Assembly: GCF_040545805.1 (NCBI RefSeq)
Contig: NZ_JBEPMO010000005.1
Span: forward strand, 62,001 to 126,000
DNA length: 64,000 bases
Source: Moheibacter stercoris
Lineage (GTDB): Bacteria; Bacteroidota; Bacteroidia; Flavobacteriales; Weeksellaceae
Reading direction: 5' to 3'
Shown: in pieces, positions 17,698 through 25,247 of the stretch
Numbering within the stretch: the first letter of the stretch is position 1
How the letters are laid out: each line of letters opens with the position of its first letter
Position numbers and translations under genes: made by a program
Notes under the pieces: model-generated
What the model was told of the DNA's origin: nothing
Databases searched by the model: none
The model's input: the letters and a program-made list of their open reading frames with translations, nothing else

Positions 17698-18727
17698 AAC
17701 TCCAATTGCGTAAAACAAATTCTTCATTTTTTGCCATTTCAGATTTTTCTTCTTGGTTCAATAGAATGAGTGTTCCCGCATTTTTATCTAGACAAAAATC
17801 AATTAGCATTTTGCTATACTCATGCAAACGATTTTGAACAAAATTTTTTTCTGCATCATTCAGCTTATCGAGAGCTTTTAATTTTTTATTCCGACCTCTT
17901 CCACCATTAACCGATCCCAATCCTTTCATAATCCGATTACGGCTCGCTTGGATGGCCAATCTTCTATATAAAAATTCTTCTTTAGTACCAATAAAAAATC
18001 TTTCCTTGTTTATTTTCACAACTATTGGATTTTCCAAAGAAAGAGAGGCTTCAGCAATTACATCGGCTCTTAATTCTTTAGGTTCTTTTTTAAATTCAAA
18101 AACCGCCAACCAATAAATTTTTCCTGATTTTAGTTGAATTTGGGAGGTGCAAAGTTTTACTTCACCTTTTTCTAACTGTTCCAATAATATTTTTTTATCG
18201 ATAAAATCTTTACCTAAATAGGTCTTAAATGGAATGGAAAAGAGGCGAAAACAAAAAGCTCCTTTTTCCTTTTGAAAATTTATTCTACTCATCGCATCGG
18301 GTGGAAAAGGAATGGGTATATCACGCCTAAAATTTTTCAAAGAACAATTTCCTTCCCAATAATCTTTTTTCGTTTTAGAAAAGCCAGATCGTAGCATATT
18401 ATTTAAACTATCCAATACATCTGTTGGAACTTCTCCTTTAAATTTATCACAAACCAACCGGTATGTAGTATTTTGGTGAGATCGTTGAAATATTCCCATT
18501 TCATCTTTCTTTTCATCTGCCAATTTATATTTAATCCCCTCACTTAAGTAAAAGAAATCTTTGATCATTTCCTGTATATAAAGATGAGTTACAATGAAAT
18601 TTGCTGCTCTGAAACACCGATTTTGAAATTTATTCAACTTTTTGATTAGTTCTAGTTTTTCTTCACCATCGGGTAGGTCAATTAGCAAACGTATTTTTCG
18701 TGTTAAATGATGGGTGTCTTTAGGCAT
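17630..18727 (-). CDS. Nuclease-dead Cas12f/TnpB-like RNA-guided protein
   Basis: The 365-residue protein has the Cas12f/TnpB fold signature: KKLNKFQNRCFRAANFIVTHL near the N-terminus, QLKSGKIYWLAVFEF before RuvC-I, SVNGGRGRNKKLKALDKL and FVQNRLHEYSKMLIDF in the bridge region, and NWSYYDLITKIKYKAEKVGIELI at the end. The catalytic centre is gone. In the RuvC-I segment SLSLENPIVV, Ser228 aligns with the Asp of DLGIxNPAVV; in GTLILLNQ, Leu323 aligns with the RuvC-II Glu; and the protein stops at residue 365 where the zinc ribbon and RuvC-III Asp should follow. Only the RNA and DNA binding parts seem retained. It overlaps the sigma-factor gene by 8 bases, and guide-like RNAs follow directly. Expected role: RNA-guided DNA binding that brings the sigma factor and RNA polymerase to chosen promoters. 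Confidence 0.88.
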   Translation of the reverse strand: MPKDTHHLTRKIRLLIDLPDGEEKLELIKKLNKFQNRCFRAANFIVTHLYIQEMIKDFFYLSEGIKYKLADEKKDEMGIFQRSHQNTTYRLVCDKFKGEVPTDVLDSLNNMLRSGFSKTKKDYWEGNCSLKNFRRDIPIPFPPDAMSRINFQKEKGAFCFRLFSIPFKTYLGKDFIDKKILLEQLEKGEVKLCTSQIQLKSGKIYWLAVFEFKKEPKELRADVIAEASLSLENPIVVKINKERFFIGTKEEFLYRRLAIQASRNRIMKGLGSVNGGRGRNKKLKALDKLNDAEKNFVQNRLHEYSKMLIDFCLDKNAGTLILLNQEEKSEMAKNEEFVLRNWSYYDLITKIKYKAEKVGIELIVD

Positions 18728-19535
18728 GGGATGAGGATTTTATAGATGAAGATTGACTATGATAGGCGACCATAAACTCTTTTGAAACTACGCGTGTAGA
18801 AAGATTGAGATGAGCAGCAATTTCTTCAAAACTTAAGTTTTTATGTAGCCGTAATTCTAAAATGGTTTTTTGTTGTTGACTTATACTACGCCTTGATGCT
18901 ATATCAAAAGAAATATCATTTGAGACCTCTTCCGAACCAGGTAGGAGTAAAATGGCTTGAATTTCTGCAATGGCTTTTCTAACGTCTTTGCTAGACTGAG
19001 TTATACTTGTTCCCATGACGGTAGCTATCTCTTTGTATCGAAAACCATATTTCAAACATAGTTGGATGAGTTGCTGTTTCCTAGAACTTAAAAACGGAAT
19101 CACTTTTTGGACTTCCTCATAGTTTATCTGCTCGGTTTCTTGTTCTCTTAAAAGTTCTTTCTCAACCATTGGATCAAAACCGTATAAATAATCTTGATAA
19201 TTTTCATAGTTTTCAAGGGAATTTAAATTTCTGAAAAACACATTTTTGGGTTTTGTATAATACGTTATACAATCTCTTTTGAGTACAAAACGTAAAAAGA
19301 AAAAGATATGTTCAGGTTCTTCAATTTTTTCTCGATTTTCCCATAGTTTTAGAAATACATCTTGTACCAAAGTCTCCAAAACAAAATCATCCTTTAGGAT
19401 ACGTCTGCCTATCCAAAATAATCTTTTCTGGTATTGCATGTGTATAAATTGCAAAGCCAGCGGATTTCCTTTTTGTAAAAGATCAAAAACATGCTGCGCT
19501 TTATAAGCTTTGGGAAGAGTAGGGAGTGTTTTCAT
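18720..19535 (-). CDS. ECF-type sigma factor with a second region-4-like domain, partner of dCas12f
   Basis: The 271-residue protein has a sigma-70 region 2 (about residues 18-92, with RRILKDDFVLETLVQDVFLKLWENR, the core-RNA-polymerase-binding helix) and a region 4 helix-turn-helix (about 140-195, LSSRKQQLIQLCLKYGFRYKEIATVMG). A further helix-turn-helix at about 212-260 (SISQQQKTILELRLHKNLSFEEIAAHLNLS) looks like a second region 4. ECF factors usually have about 170-200 residues and one region 4, so this tail is extra. No anti-sigma gene is adjacent. Its stop overlaps the dCas12f start by 8 bases, coupling their translation. The extra domain could bind dCas12f; this is inference. Confidence 0.88.
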   Translation of the reverse strand: MKTLPTLPKAYKAQHVFDLLQKGNPLALQFIHMQYQKRLFWIGRRILKDDFVLETLVQDVFLKLWENREKIEEPEHIFFFLRFVLKRDCITYYTKPKNVFFRNLNSLENYENYQDYLYGFDPMVEKELLREQETEQINYEEVQKVIPFLSSRKQQLIQLCLKYGFRYKEIATVMGTSITQSSKDVRKAIAEIQAILLLPGSEEVSNDISFDIASRRSISQQQKTILELRLHKNLSFEEIAAHLNLSTRVVSKEFMVAYHSQSSSIKSSSHA

Positions 19536-19682
19536 GTGTATAATTTTGAATGATAGACTATGCCTATACCAGTAGGAAATGAAAACAAAGCTTGAAATTT
19601 AATGAAGAGCCTAAAAAAAACAAACTGCACCAACCAACGCCCTAAACACCTTTAAAAAGAAAGGCGTGAAACTCTACAAATT

Positions 19683-19790
19683 GCACTAGAGGTACTGGTA
19701 TACCAAGGAACAATAAGTGAGCTCACGCCCCGGGTCGTGAGCAAATGTACTTATCATCTCGTTCCTTTAAAATTACCAGTTTTCTAGTGC
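19683..19790. repeat. 108-bp nested imperfect inverted repeat upstream of the sigma-dCas12f operon
   Basis: Matching arm blocks are GCACTAGA (19683) with TCTAGTGC (19783), ACTGGTA (19694) with TACCAGT (19774), AAGGAAC (19705) with GTTCCTT (19761), and ATAAGT (19713) with ACTTAT (19749). The centre is GCTCACG-CCCCGGGT-CGTGAGC (19721-19742), GC-rich in an AT-rich region. The GCTCACGCC core (its complement is GGCGTGAGC) is identical to the last 9 bases of both guide-RNA scaffolds. It may be a structured leader, a regulatory site, a MITE-like element or a relic of another guide cassette; I cannot tell which. Confidence 0.7.
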
Positions 19791-19927
19791 GAGATTCTAA
19801 GCAATTGCTTCTAATATTTTTATCCTATTGGAAGTATTGCAAATTTATATTTTTTTCAAATATAGTAATAAAAAATTGTTATCCAAATGGATTACAAAAT
19901 TATTTTTAAATATTGCAAAATTGCGGT

Positions 19928-20167
19928 ATGGCACAACTCAGTGATGAAGACATATTGCTTAAAAATAAAATTGCAGAGAGAATTACCTTTTTTAGGAAAA
20001 ATACTGGACTCACTCAATCTGAATTTGCTAAAAAACACGAAATCGATAGACAACTCCTAAATCGTTGGGAAAGTATAAACAATAAAAGAGGTGTAAATAT
20101 TTATACTATTTCAAAATTCTGCAATTTAATTGGCATATCACTAAAAGATTTTTTTGATTTTGATTAA
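19928..20167 (+). CDS. XRE-family helix-turn-helix regulator
   Basis: The ATG at 19928 (MAQLSDEDILLKNKIAERI) is chosen over a TTG five codons upstream. The 79-residue protein is almost only a Cro/C1-type DNA-binding domain: RITFFRKNTGLTQSEFAKKHEIDRQLLNRWES. It is transcribed away from the sigma-dCas12f operon, with 392 bp between them, and it faces the end of the HerA gene. TATTGCAAA occurs twice upstream (at about 19838 and 19910), possible operator half-sites. It could control the sigma-dCas12f operon, itself, or both. Confidence 0.8.
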   Translation: MAQLSDEDILLKNKIAERITFFRKNTGLTQSEFAKKHEIDRQLLNRWESINNKRGVNIYTISKFCNLIGISLKDFFDFD

Positions 20168-20226
20168 ATAAATTAACAGATTTTTCTATTTACTTTAATT
20201 AATTTTTATAGTTGTACCAAAAAGTA

Positions 20227-21960
20227 TTAAAATTTAGGAGTTTTAAATATGGGTTCAATTGAAGGTAGATCAATTCTTATAGACAAAGGCATTGGAAAGT
20301 CAACGCCCATTATGATAGCTTCACCTGAACCTAATGAAGGTAAAAAAGATAAGGTTTCTTTATTTGCAGTAGAACAAGCACTTGAAATTGCTTCTTTATC
20401 ATAATGATTAATAAGTCGATGTGTTACAAATGTTCCCATTTGACTTAATGTTCCAATAGGAATATCTCTAGGCATCTGAGTAGCCAAACATAAAAATAAT
20501 CCATATTTGCGGCTTTCTTTAGCAATACTGTCAAATGCGCTTAATTCTGTACTTTCAAAATACTCATCTTTTACTTTTTTATTTAAAAATTGATGTGCTT
20601 CATCAACAAATAGAACTAAAGGCTTTTCTCTAAAAACTAATGTTCTTGATCTATATAATAAATATTTACCTAAAGCATTTGCTAGAATTTCTCTTGCTTG
20701 AAAATCATAAGGAACATCTTCAAAACTAATTCGTAATATATTTTTATCAGAATTAGCAATAAATGAATCAATTTTCTCAATGATATTTAGTGATGTAGGC
20801 TTATTAAAGCCAAACATTCCAGCATATTTATCATTTGAAATGATATTGTTGATCCTAATAATTAAACTTGTAGCATTACCATAATTTCTTGTATCTCTTC
20901 CGCTCCATTTAACTTCATTAGAAAAATAGCATTCGTTGCTTATCTGCTTATGTAATAATGTTATATCAAAATCATTTTGGGAAAAATCCTCAATAATTTC
21001 TTTATATTTAAAAACTGCATTATTGAATGGGCTTATTTCATTTTCATTTTTCACCAACAAACCTTTAGTTACTTGAACATTTTTACCTTTTATACTAAAT
21101 AAATAGTTTTCTTCTTCATTAAAAACTAGGTTATAAGTTGGATCATTTAATAAACATTTTGCCAATTTTAATGATTTTATAGCATCTAGCAACATTGGCT
21201 GTTGTACTTGACCTGATGGTCTAAACAAAACAAATAAATCATTTATAGTAAGATTTTGATAGGGGAAATAACTATCGGTAATAAATTTAGAACTCTCTAC
21301 TTTAGGGCTAATATCAAAATCACTATATTCACCTGTTGGATCAATTATAATAGCTTTAGAATTTGAATCAATAATACCTTCCACAAATTTACTAATTGTA
21401 TAACTTTTGCCACCTCCTGTAGTACCAACAACAGCGCAATGCCTAGCAAATAATGATTGTAAAGATAAATGGACAGGAACGTTCTTATCATAAATTAAAT
21501 TTCCTAATTTGATGGTAGGTGAAGTTTCTAAATCTTCTGTTTTTACGCCAAATTTTTTAAAATGAGTCGATAAAAATTCTGACGAACAAATAAAAACCTT
21601 TGATCCAATCAATGGCAAGGAATTTACTCCTTTTTCTATATTTAAGGGGTTAAATAAATCGAATGATAAAAGAACTTCTAATCTACCAGTAGGGTGAAAT
21701 TCTTTTGTGGAGAATGTTTTTTCACTCAATTCTAATCTTTCTTTTTCAGGTAAAGTTACTTCCAAAAGCTTGCATAGAAAACCTTTGTCCTCACCTTCAA
21801 TTACAACATAATTTCCAACTAAGCCTCCTTTTAATATTTCAGAATTGTGGAAAAATGATTTCATTAATATAGATGAAGGAAAATGTATTTTTATAAAAGA
21901 GGGTGATACATGGTTAACATAGCCTAAAAAATGACTATGCAAGAATGGATTAATCTTCAT
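20227..21960 (-). CDS. herA: HerA-like ATPase of a SIR2-HerA defence system
   Basis: A 577-residue HerA/FtsK-superfamily ATPase. An N-terminal HAS-barrel-like region (about 1-130) precedes the Walker A motif GTTGGGKS (ending at residue 186); Walker B is LVLFVDEAHQF and the arginine-finger region follows near SIAKESRKYGLFLCLATQMPR. HerA ATPases form hexamers, and next to a SIR2 protein they assemble a phage-activated complex that depletes NAD+ and can act on DNA. The start lies 2 bp after the SIR2 stop. Absence of a NurA nuclease gene separates it from DNA-repair HerA. Confidence 0.88.
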   Translation of the reverse strand: MKINPFLHSHFLGYVNHVSPSFIKIHFPSSILMKSFFHNSEILKGGLVGNYVVIEGEDKGFLCKLLEVTLPEKERLELSEKTFSTKEFHPTGRLEVLLSFDLFNPLNIEKGVNSLPLIGSKVFICSSEFLSTHFKKFGVKTEDLETSPTIKLGNLIYDKNVPVHLSLQSLFARHCAVVGTTGGGKSYTISKFVEGIIDSNSKAIIIDPTGEYSDFDISPKVESSKFITDSYFPYQNLTINDLFVLFRPSGQVQQPMLLDAIKSLKLAKCLLNDPTYNLVFNEEENYLFSIKGKNVQVTKGLLVKNENEISPFNNAVFKYKEIIEDFSQNDFDITLLHKQISNECYFSNEVKWSGRDTRNYGNATSLIIRINNIISNDKYAGMFGFNKPTSLNIIEKIDSFIANSDKNILRISFEDVPYDFQAREILANALGKYLLYRSRTLVFREKPLVLFVDEAHQFLNKKVKDEYFESTELSAFDSIAKESRKYGLFLCLATQMPRDIPIGTLSQMGTFVTHRLINHYDKEAISSACSTANKETLSFLPSLGSGEAIIMGVDFPMPLSIRIDLPSIEPIFKTPKF

Positions 21961-21962
21961 TA

Positions 21963-23168
21963 TTATATTGTTGGTAGATTGATAACTATTTGTTTATTAG
22001 TGTCATGATTATAGGTTTGTAAATCAGGATAATAATTAGCGAAATCTTCGAATTTTTCTGCAACTATTGAAATATTAGAATATGTTTTTGCTGCTTGAAT
22101 AAAAGGTTTTAAGTTTTCATTATTTTCATCAATACTTCTATTAATTATCATTAATTGAAAACTAGGATTTTGCTCTAATGCTTCAATAATAGAAGTTACG
22201 ATATGTTTATCTCCAAAGCTAAATCCAACAGTAATTAAGAAAACATTTTCTGTTCTTAAACTATTTTGAAATCTAGACATCATTTCAAAATATGGTTGTT
22301 CATATGAACTTTCGTATTTTGATTGATGCGGATAAATCATCAATGGCGACTCAATTCCTTCTCGTTGATAAATTTTATTGTCTTTCTTCTCCCAATTTAC
22401 AGAACCATGTAACTTGTATAGATGGAAAACCTTCTCTATAAAATTATCTTCTTCTTTAACTCTACTCTGATTTCTACTCACAATATCAAAATCAAAATTA
22501 CGACCACTAAAGACCCTAGGAATTCCAAATGAAAAGCCATCTATAACGGTGAAATTATTCTTACTTGCTGCTTGTTCAAACATAGTATCATAATTTAAAG
22601 TGAAAAGCTTAAATCTTGGAAGAGTAACTTTTCTTTTTGTCATTTTATTTAACAAAATAGAATGAGGAGCATTATCTGGCAATTTCAACATACATGCATC
22701 TTTGATAAAAACCTTAATCTTGTTAACACAATCTGCTAAATCTATAACCTCTTCATCGATATATGGTATAGCAGGAGTAGCCATAGATAAGACTTTTTCT
22801 AAATTTTTCACAATTTCTCCATCAGTCCAATAATCATCATATTTTATAACCTCTAAAATTTTATTAAAAATATTGGATCCTAATTCAGCTTCAACACCAT
22901 CCCATAAACTAACCATCGATTGACCGACTTTACCATCTACACCCCAATCAATAGAGGATCCTGCACCAGTAAGCAAAACAAGATTTTCAAATTGATGGTT
23001 TAAAGTTTTGGAATACTTATTTCTTTTAGTTGCAACAGCATAATCAATTCTATTTTCTGTACTTTCTTTAAAATCATGCTCTTTACCATCAATAAAAACT
23101 TTTATGTCATCTTGATTTGAATCATCATAAGCTACAGAACTTTTATTATTTAGTAGAATTTGTTTCAT
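21963..23168 (-). CDS. SIR2-domain effector of a SIR2-HerA defence system
   Basis: A 401-residue protein with a SIR2-like NAD-binding and hydrolysing domain. GAGSS (68-72) forms the nucleotide loop, TLNYD holds Asn192, and YKLHGSVNW holds the catalytic His254, all intact. In SIR2-HerA systems this subunit degrades NAD+ on infection, stopping phage growth at the expense of the cell. The first 55 residues carry no recognised domain. HerA follows after 2 bp and an unknown gene precedes it by 26 bp, so all three likely share one transcript. Confidence 0.88.
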   Translation of the reverse strand: MKQILLNNKSSVAYDDSNQDDIKVFIDGKEHDFKESTENRIDYAVATKRNKYSKTLNHQFENLVLLTGAGSSIDWGVDGKVGQSMVSLWDGVEAELGSNIFNKILEVIKYDDYWTDGEIVKNLEKVLSMATPAIPYIDEEVIDLADCVNKIKVFIKDACMLKLPDNAPHSILLNKMTKRKVTLPRFKLFTLNYDTMFEQAASKNNFTVIDGFSFGIPRVFSGRNFDFDIVSRNQSRVKEEDNFIEKVFHLYKLHGSVNWEKKDNKIYQREGIESPLMIYPHQSKYESSYEQPYFEMMSRFQNSLRTENVFLITVGFSFGDKHIVTSIIEALEQNPSFQLMIINRSIDENNENLKPFIQAAKTYSNISIVAEKFEDFANYYPDLQTYNHDTNKQIVINLPTI

Positions 23169-23194
23169 TATATTTTATATTTAAAATAATATTA

Positions 23195-23893
23195 TTATTG
23201 AATCAATTTCTCAATTTCTTCCAAAGTAGATTCAATAAGTTGTGAGTAATTATCACTTAAAAACTCTGAATACGATAATGTTTGAACATTATAAGTGTCT
23301 ATTACAACACAATTATCCGTTGAAATTTGAAAATTGTCTGAGAAGTTTTCTTTCAAACTTCTATATAGCATTTCACAAAACATTGATAATTCAGATTTTT
23401 TATAACCATTTTTTTGGGGTAAAAGCCAAACTGCCCCAGCATACAATTTATCTTTATGTTGAAAACTGTAAACATATTGAGGAGTAACTTCAATCGGAAA
23501 ACCTCTTATAGTAAGTATTTTTTTACCTCGTGGAATTTTTTCAGTATTTACATTACTATTCGGTAAAACATCTTTATGATTGAAATCTTTGAATGCGATT
23601 AAAATATCAATGTTTTTTTGATACATTGATTTGGTTTTTTTTTGATCAGTAGCTAAAAGCCGATTTGTTAAATCATTAATTTTATAATCTAACAAATTTT
23701 TGTTGTCTTGTTTAAAAACTTGGTAAATGCAACTTGTGCTTGTTGTCCAATAATCACCACCGCCACTATCTTCTTCCGTTTTTTTCTTTTCTTTAGGAAT
23801 TCTAGTTTTTAATTTTAGCGCAAAATTCTTTTTGCTTTTTTCGGTTAATTTCCTGTGGAATTCAACCAATTCTTTCACCTTGATTTTTTGCAT
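23195..23893 (-). CDS. Unknown protein, first gene of the SIR2-HerA operon
   Basis: I do not recognise this protein. The start is uncertain: ATG at 23893 (MQKIKVKELVEFHRKL, 232 residues) looks natural; an ATG at 23950 would add 19 residues. The sequence has a basic N-terminal helix region (KLTEKSKKNFALKLKTRIPKEKKK), an acidic-Gly spot EEDSGGGDYW, and a mixed alpha/beta remainder (GKKILTIRGFPIEVTPQYVYSF, then YAGAVWLLPQKNGYKKSELSMF) ending in an acidic helix. No signal peptide or membrane segment is seen. It precedes the SIR2 gene by 26 bp, so it may be a sensor, regulator or inhibitor for the SIR2-HerA complex. Confidence 0.6.
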   Translation of the reverse strand: MQKIKVKELVEFHRKLTEKSKKNFALKLKTRIPKEKKKTEEDSGGGDYWTTSTSCIYQVFKQDNKNLLDYKINDLTNRLLATDQKKTKSMYQKNIDILIAFKDFNHKDVLPNSNVNTEKIPRGKKILTIRGFPIEVTPQYVYSFQHKDKLYAGAVWLLPQKNGYKKSELSMFCEMLYRSLKENFSDNFQISTDNCVVIDTYNVQTLSYSEFLSDNYSQLIESTLEEIEKLIQ

Positions 23894-24083
23894 TAGAGGT
23901 AGTTGTAAACGTTTGAAATAGAGTAATTCAAAAATAGGAAGATATACCATTAAATACTACAGAAAGATATTAACATTTTATTCTAACATTTTGTTTTGCT
24001 TGAATTTAGTGAGAATAAAATATTTTATACGTTATAATTTCGTATTATTATAATCCAATTCAAAAATTACTAAAAACTACTAA

Positions 24084-24671
24084 ATGAATTTTTTTAAAAA
24101 ACTATTTTCAGGCAAGTCTCATAATCAGGATGAAAACAAAAATCGAGTACCTTTAAAAGAAGTCTACACCGAAGACTATCATGCCAAAAGATACCTAGAA
24201 GAGAAGCTTGACAAAAGCAATGAACTAGTAGATGGCTCTTTGAAAATGCTCAAAAGTTATTTTATTGACACCCAAACCGAGGAACCCATTGTAGAACCTA
24301 TTAATCATCCTAAAAATATAGATGCCGCTGTGCAAGAGGGCATGGGTTTTTATCGTTATTGTAAACTTTTTGAGCAAGAAGATAAACAAATAGGATTAAC
24401 CTTGACAATGGCTTTTTCCTTTTACATGGTTGAAAACTTTGGTTTCGTTTTATACAAAGATAAATCGCCTGAATATCCTTTGAGATTTATGACCTTGCAA
24501 TTCAACAATGACGGTGGTGTTATTTCACTCTATCCTTTTGAATATTCCTTAAAAGTTTTAAATGGTGAAGCAAGTTTTAATGAACTTGTCGAAAAAGTCA
24601 AAAATAATCTTCAAACAATCCCAACCGCATCTGAGTTTTTGGATAAACTTAAAGAGGATTTATTTAATTGA
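24084..24671 (+). CDS. Hypothetical protein at the right end of the island
   Basis: The 195-residue cytoplasmic protein is not recognised. It starts MNFFKKLFSGKSHNQDENKN, followed by an acidic region and a compact domain (AAVQEGMGFYRYCKLFEQED, TMAFSFYMVENFGFVLYKDK, then MTLQFNNDGGVISLYPFEY). The length and composition recall small immunity-type or SMI1-like proteins, but no motif proves it. It is divergent from the SIR2-HerA operon (133 bp to the upstream ATG) and convergent with cobC. Confidence 0.6.
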   Translation: MNFFKKLFSGKSHNQDENKNRVPLKEVYTEDYHAKRYLEEKLDKSNELVDGSLKMLKSYFIDTQTEEPIVEPINHPKNIDAAVQEGMGFYRYCKLFEQEDKQIGLTLTMAFSFYMVENFGFVLYKDKSPEYPLRFMTLQFNNDGGVISLYPFEYSLKVLNGEASFNELVEKVKNNLQTIPTASEFLDKLKEDLFN

Positions 24672-24689
24672 TGATAAAAAAAATTATCA
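24672..24689. terminator. Short hairpin between convergent genes
   Basis: TGATAA and TTATCA pair around an A6 loop and overlap the cobC stop codon. The stem is short and AT-rich, so termination strength is doubtful. Confidence 0.35.
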
Positions 24690-25247
24690 CTTTATCGAAA
24701 CCAATTCAAAATTCATTTCTTTGGAGTACCTCAATTTCACCACACAACCATAACTAACTTGTATCTTAAAAGCATTGTTCAATGGAATTTCCAAAATGTG
24801 ACTTAGAATACTCCGTATATTTCCTGCGTGGGTGAAAATGGCAGATGTCGTCGGCCCTATAGATAATAGATCTTGAAGAAATTCAACCGTTCTTTTTTGC
24901 AATTCAATAAAATTCTCACCATTGGGTGGCGAAACTTGAACAAAATCATCCATCCAATTGTTGAGTTCATCTTGTGGAATGTCCTTCCAGTTTTGAAGTT
25001 CCCACTCACCGAAATTCATTTCCATCAATCGAGGATCGATTTCTATTTGAGAAGAAAATTCCTTAGCAAGTTTGGTACATCGTTGCAAAGGACTCGAATA
25101 GACTGCATCAAAGGTTTCGGGTAATTTTTCACGAATGAATTCTAATTCTGACGAAAAAATATTCATATCCACCTCCAAATCGGTCTGGCCATAGCAAATT
25201 CCTTTAGCAACGGCTGGCGTTGTATGTCGGATCAAATAAATTTCCAT
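24687..25247 (-). CDS. cobC: Histidine phosphatase, likely alpha-ribazole phosphatase
   Basis: A 186-residue phosphoglycerate-mutase-fold enzyme with the catalytic LIRHTTP motif at the N-terminus (phospho-His), GICYGQTDLEV, YSSPLQRCTKLA, MNFGEWELQNW and the second catalytic His in FTHAGNIRSIL. GxCYGQTD and FGEWE are typical of CobC, which removes the phosphate of alpha-ribazole phosphate or adenosylcobalamin phosphate in late B12 assembly. It is the last gene of the B12 operon and overlaps cobS by 16 bases. Confidence 0.88.
   Translation of the reverse strand: MEIYLIRHTTPAVAKGICYGQTDLEVDMNIFSSELEFIREKLPETFDAVYSSPLQRCTKLAKEFSSQIEIDPRLMEMNFGEWELQNWKDIPQDELNNWMDDFVQVSPPNGENFIELQKRTVEFLQDLLSIGPTTSAIFTHAGNIRSILSHILEIPLNNAFKIQVSYGCVVKLRYSKEMNFELVSIK

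Noticed and set aside
17630..18727. Active TnpB/IS605-type transposon nuclease
   Set aside because: RuvC catalytic residues are replaced and the zinc ribbon is absent; no TnpA and no transposon ends are seen.
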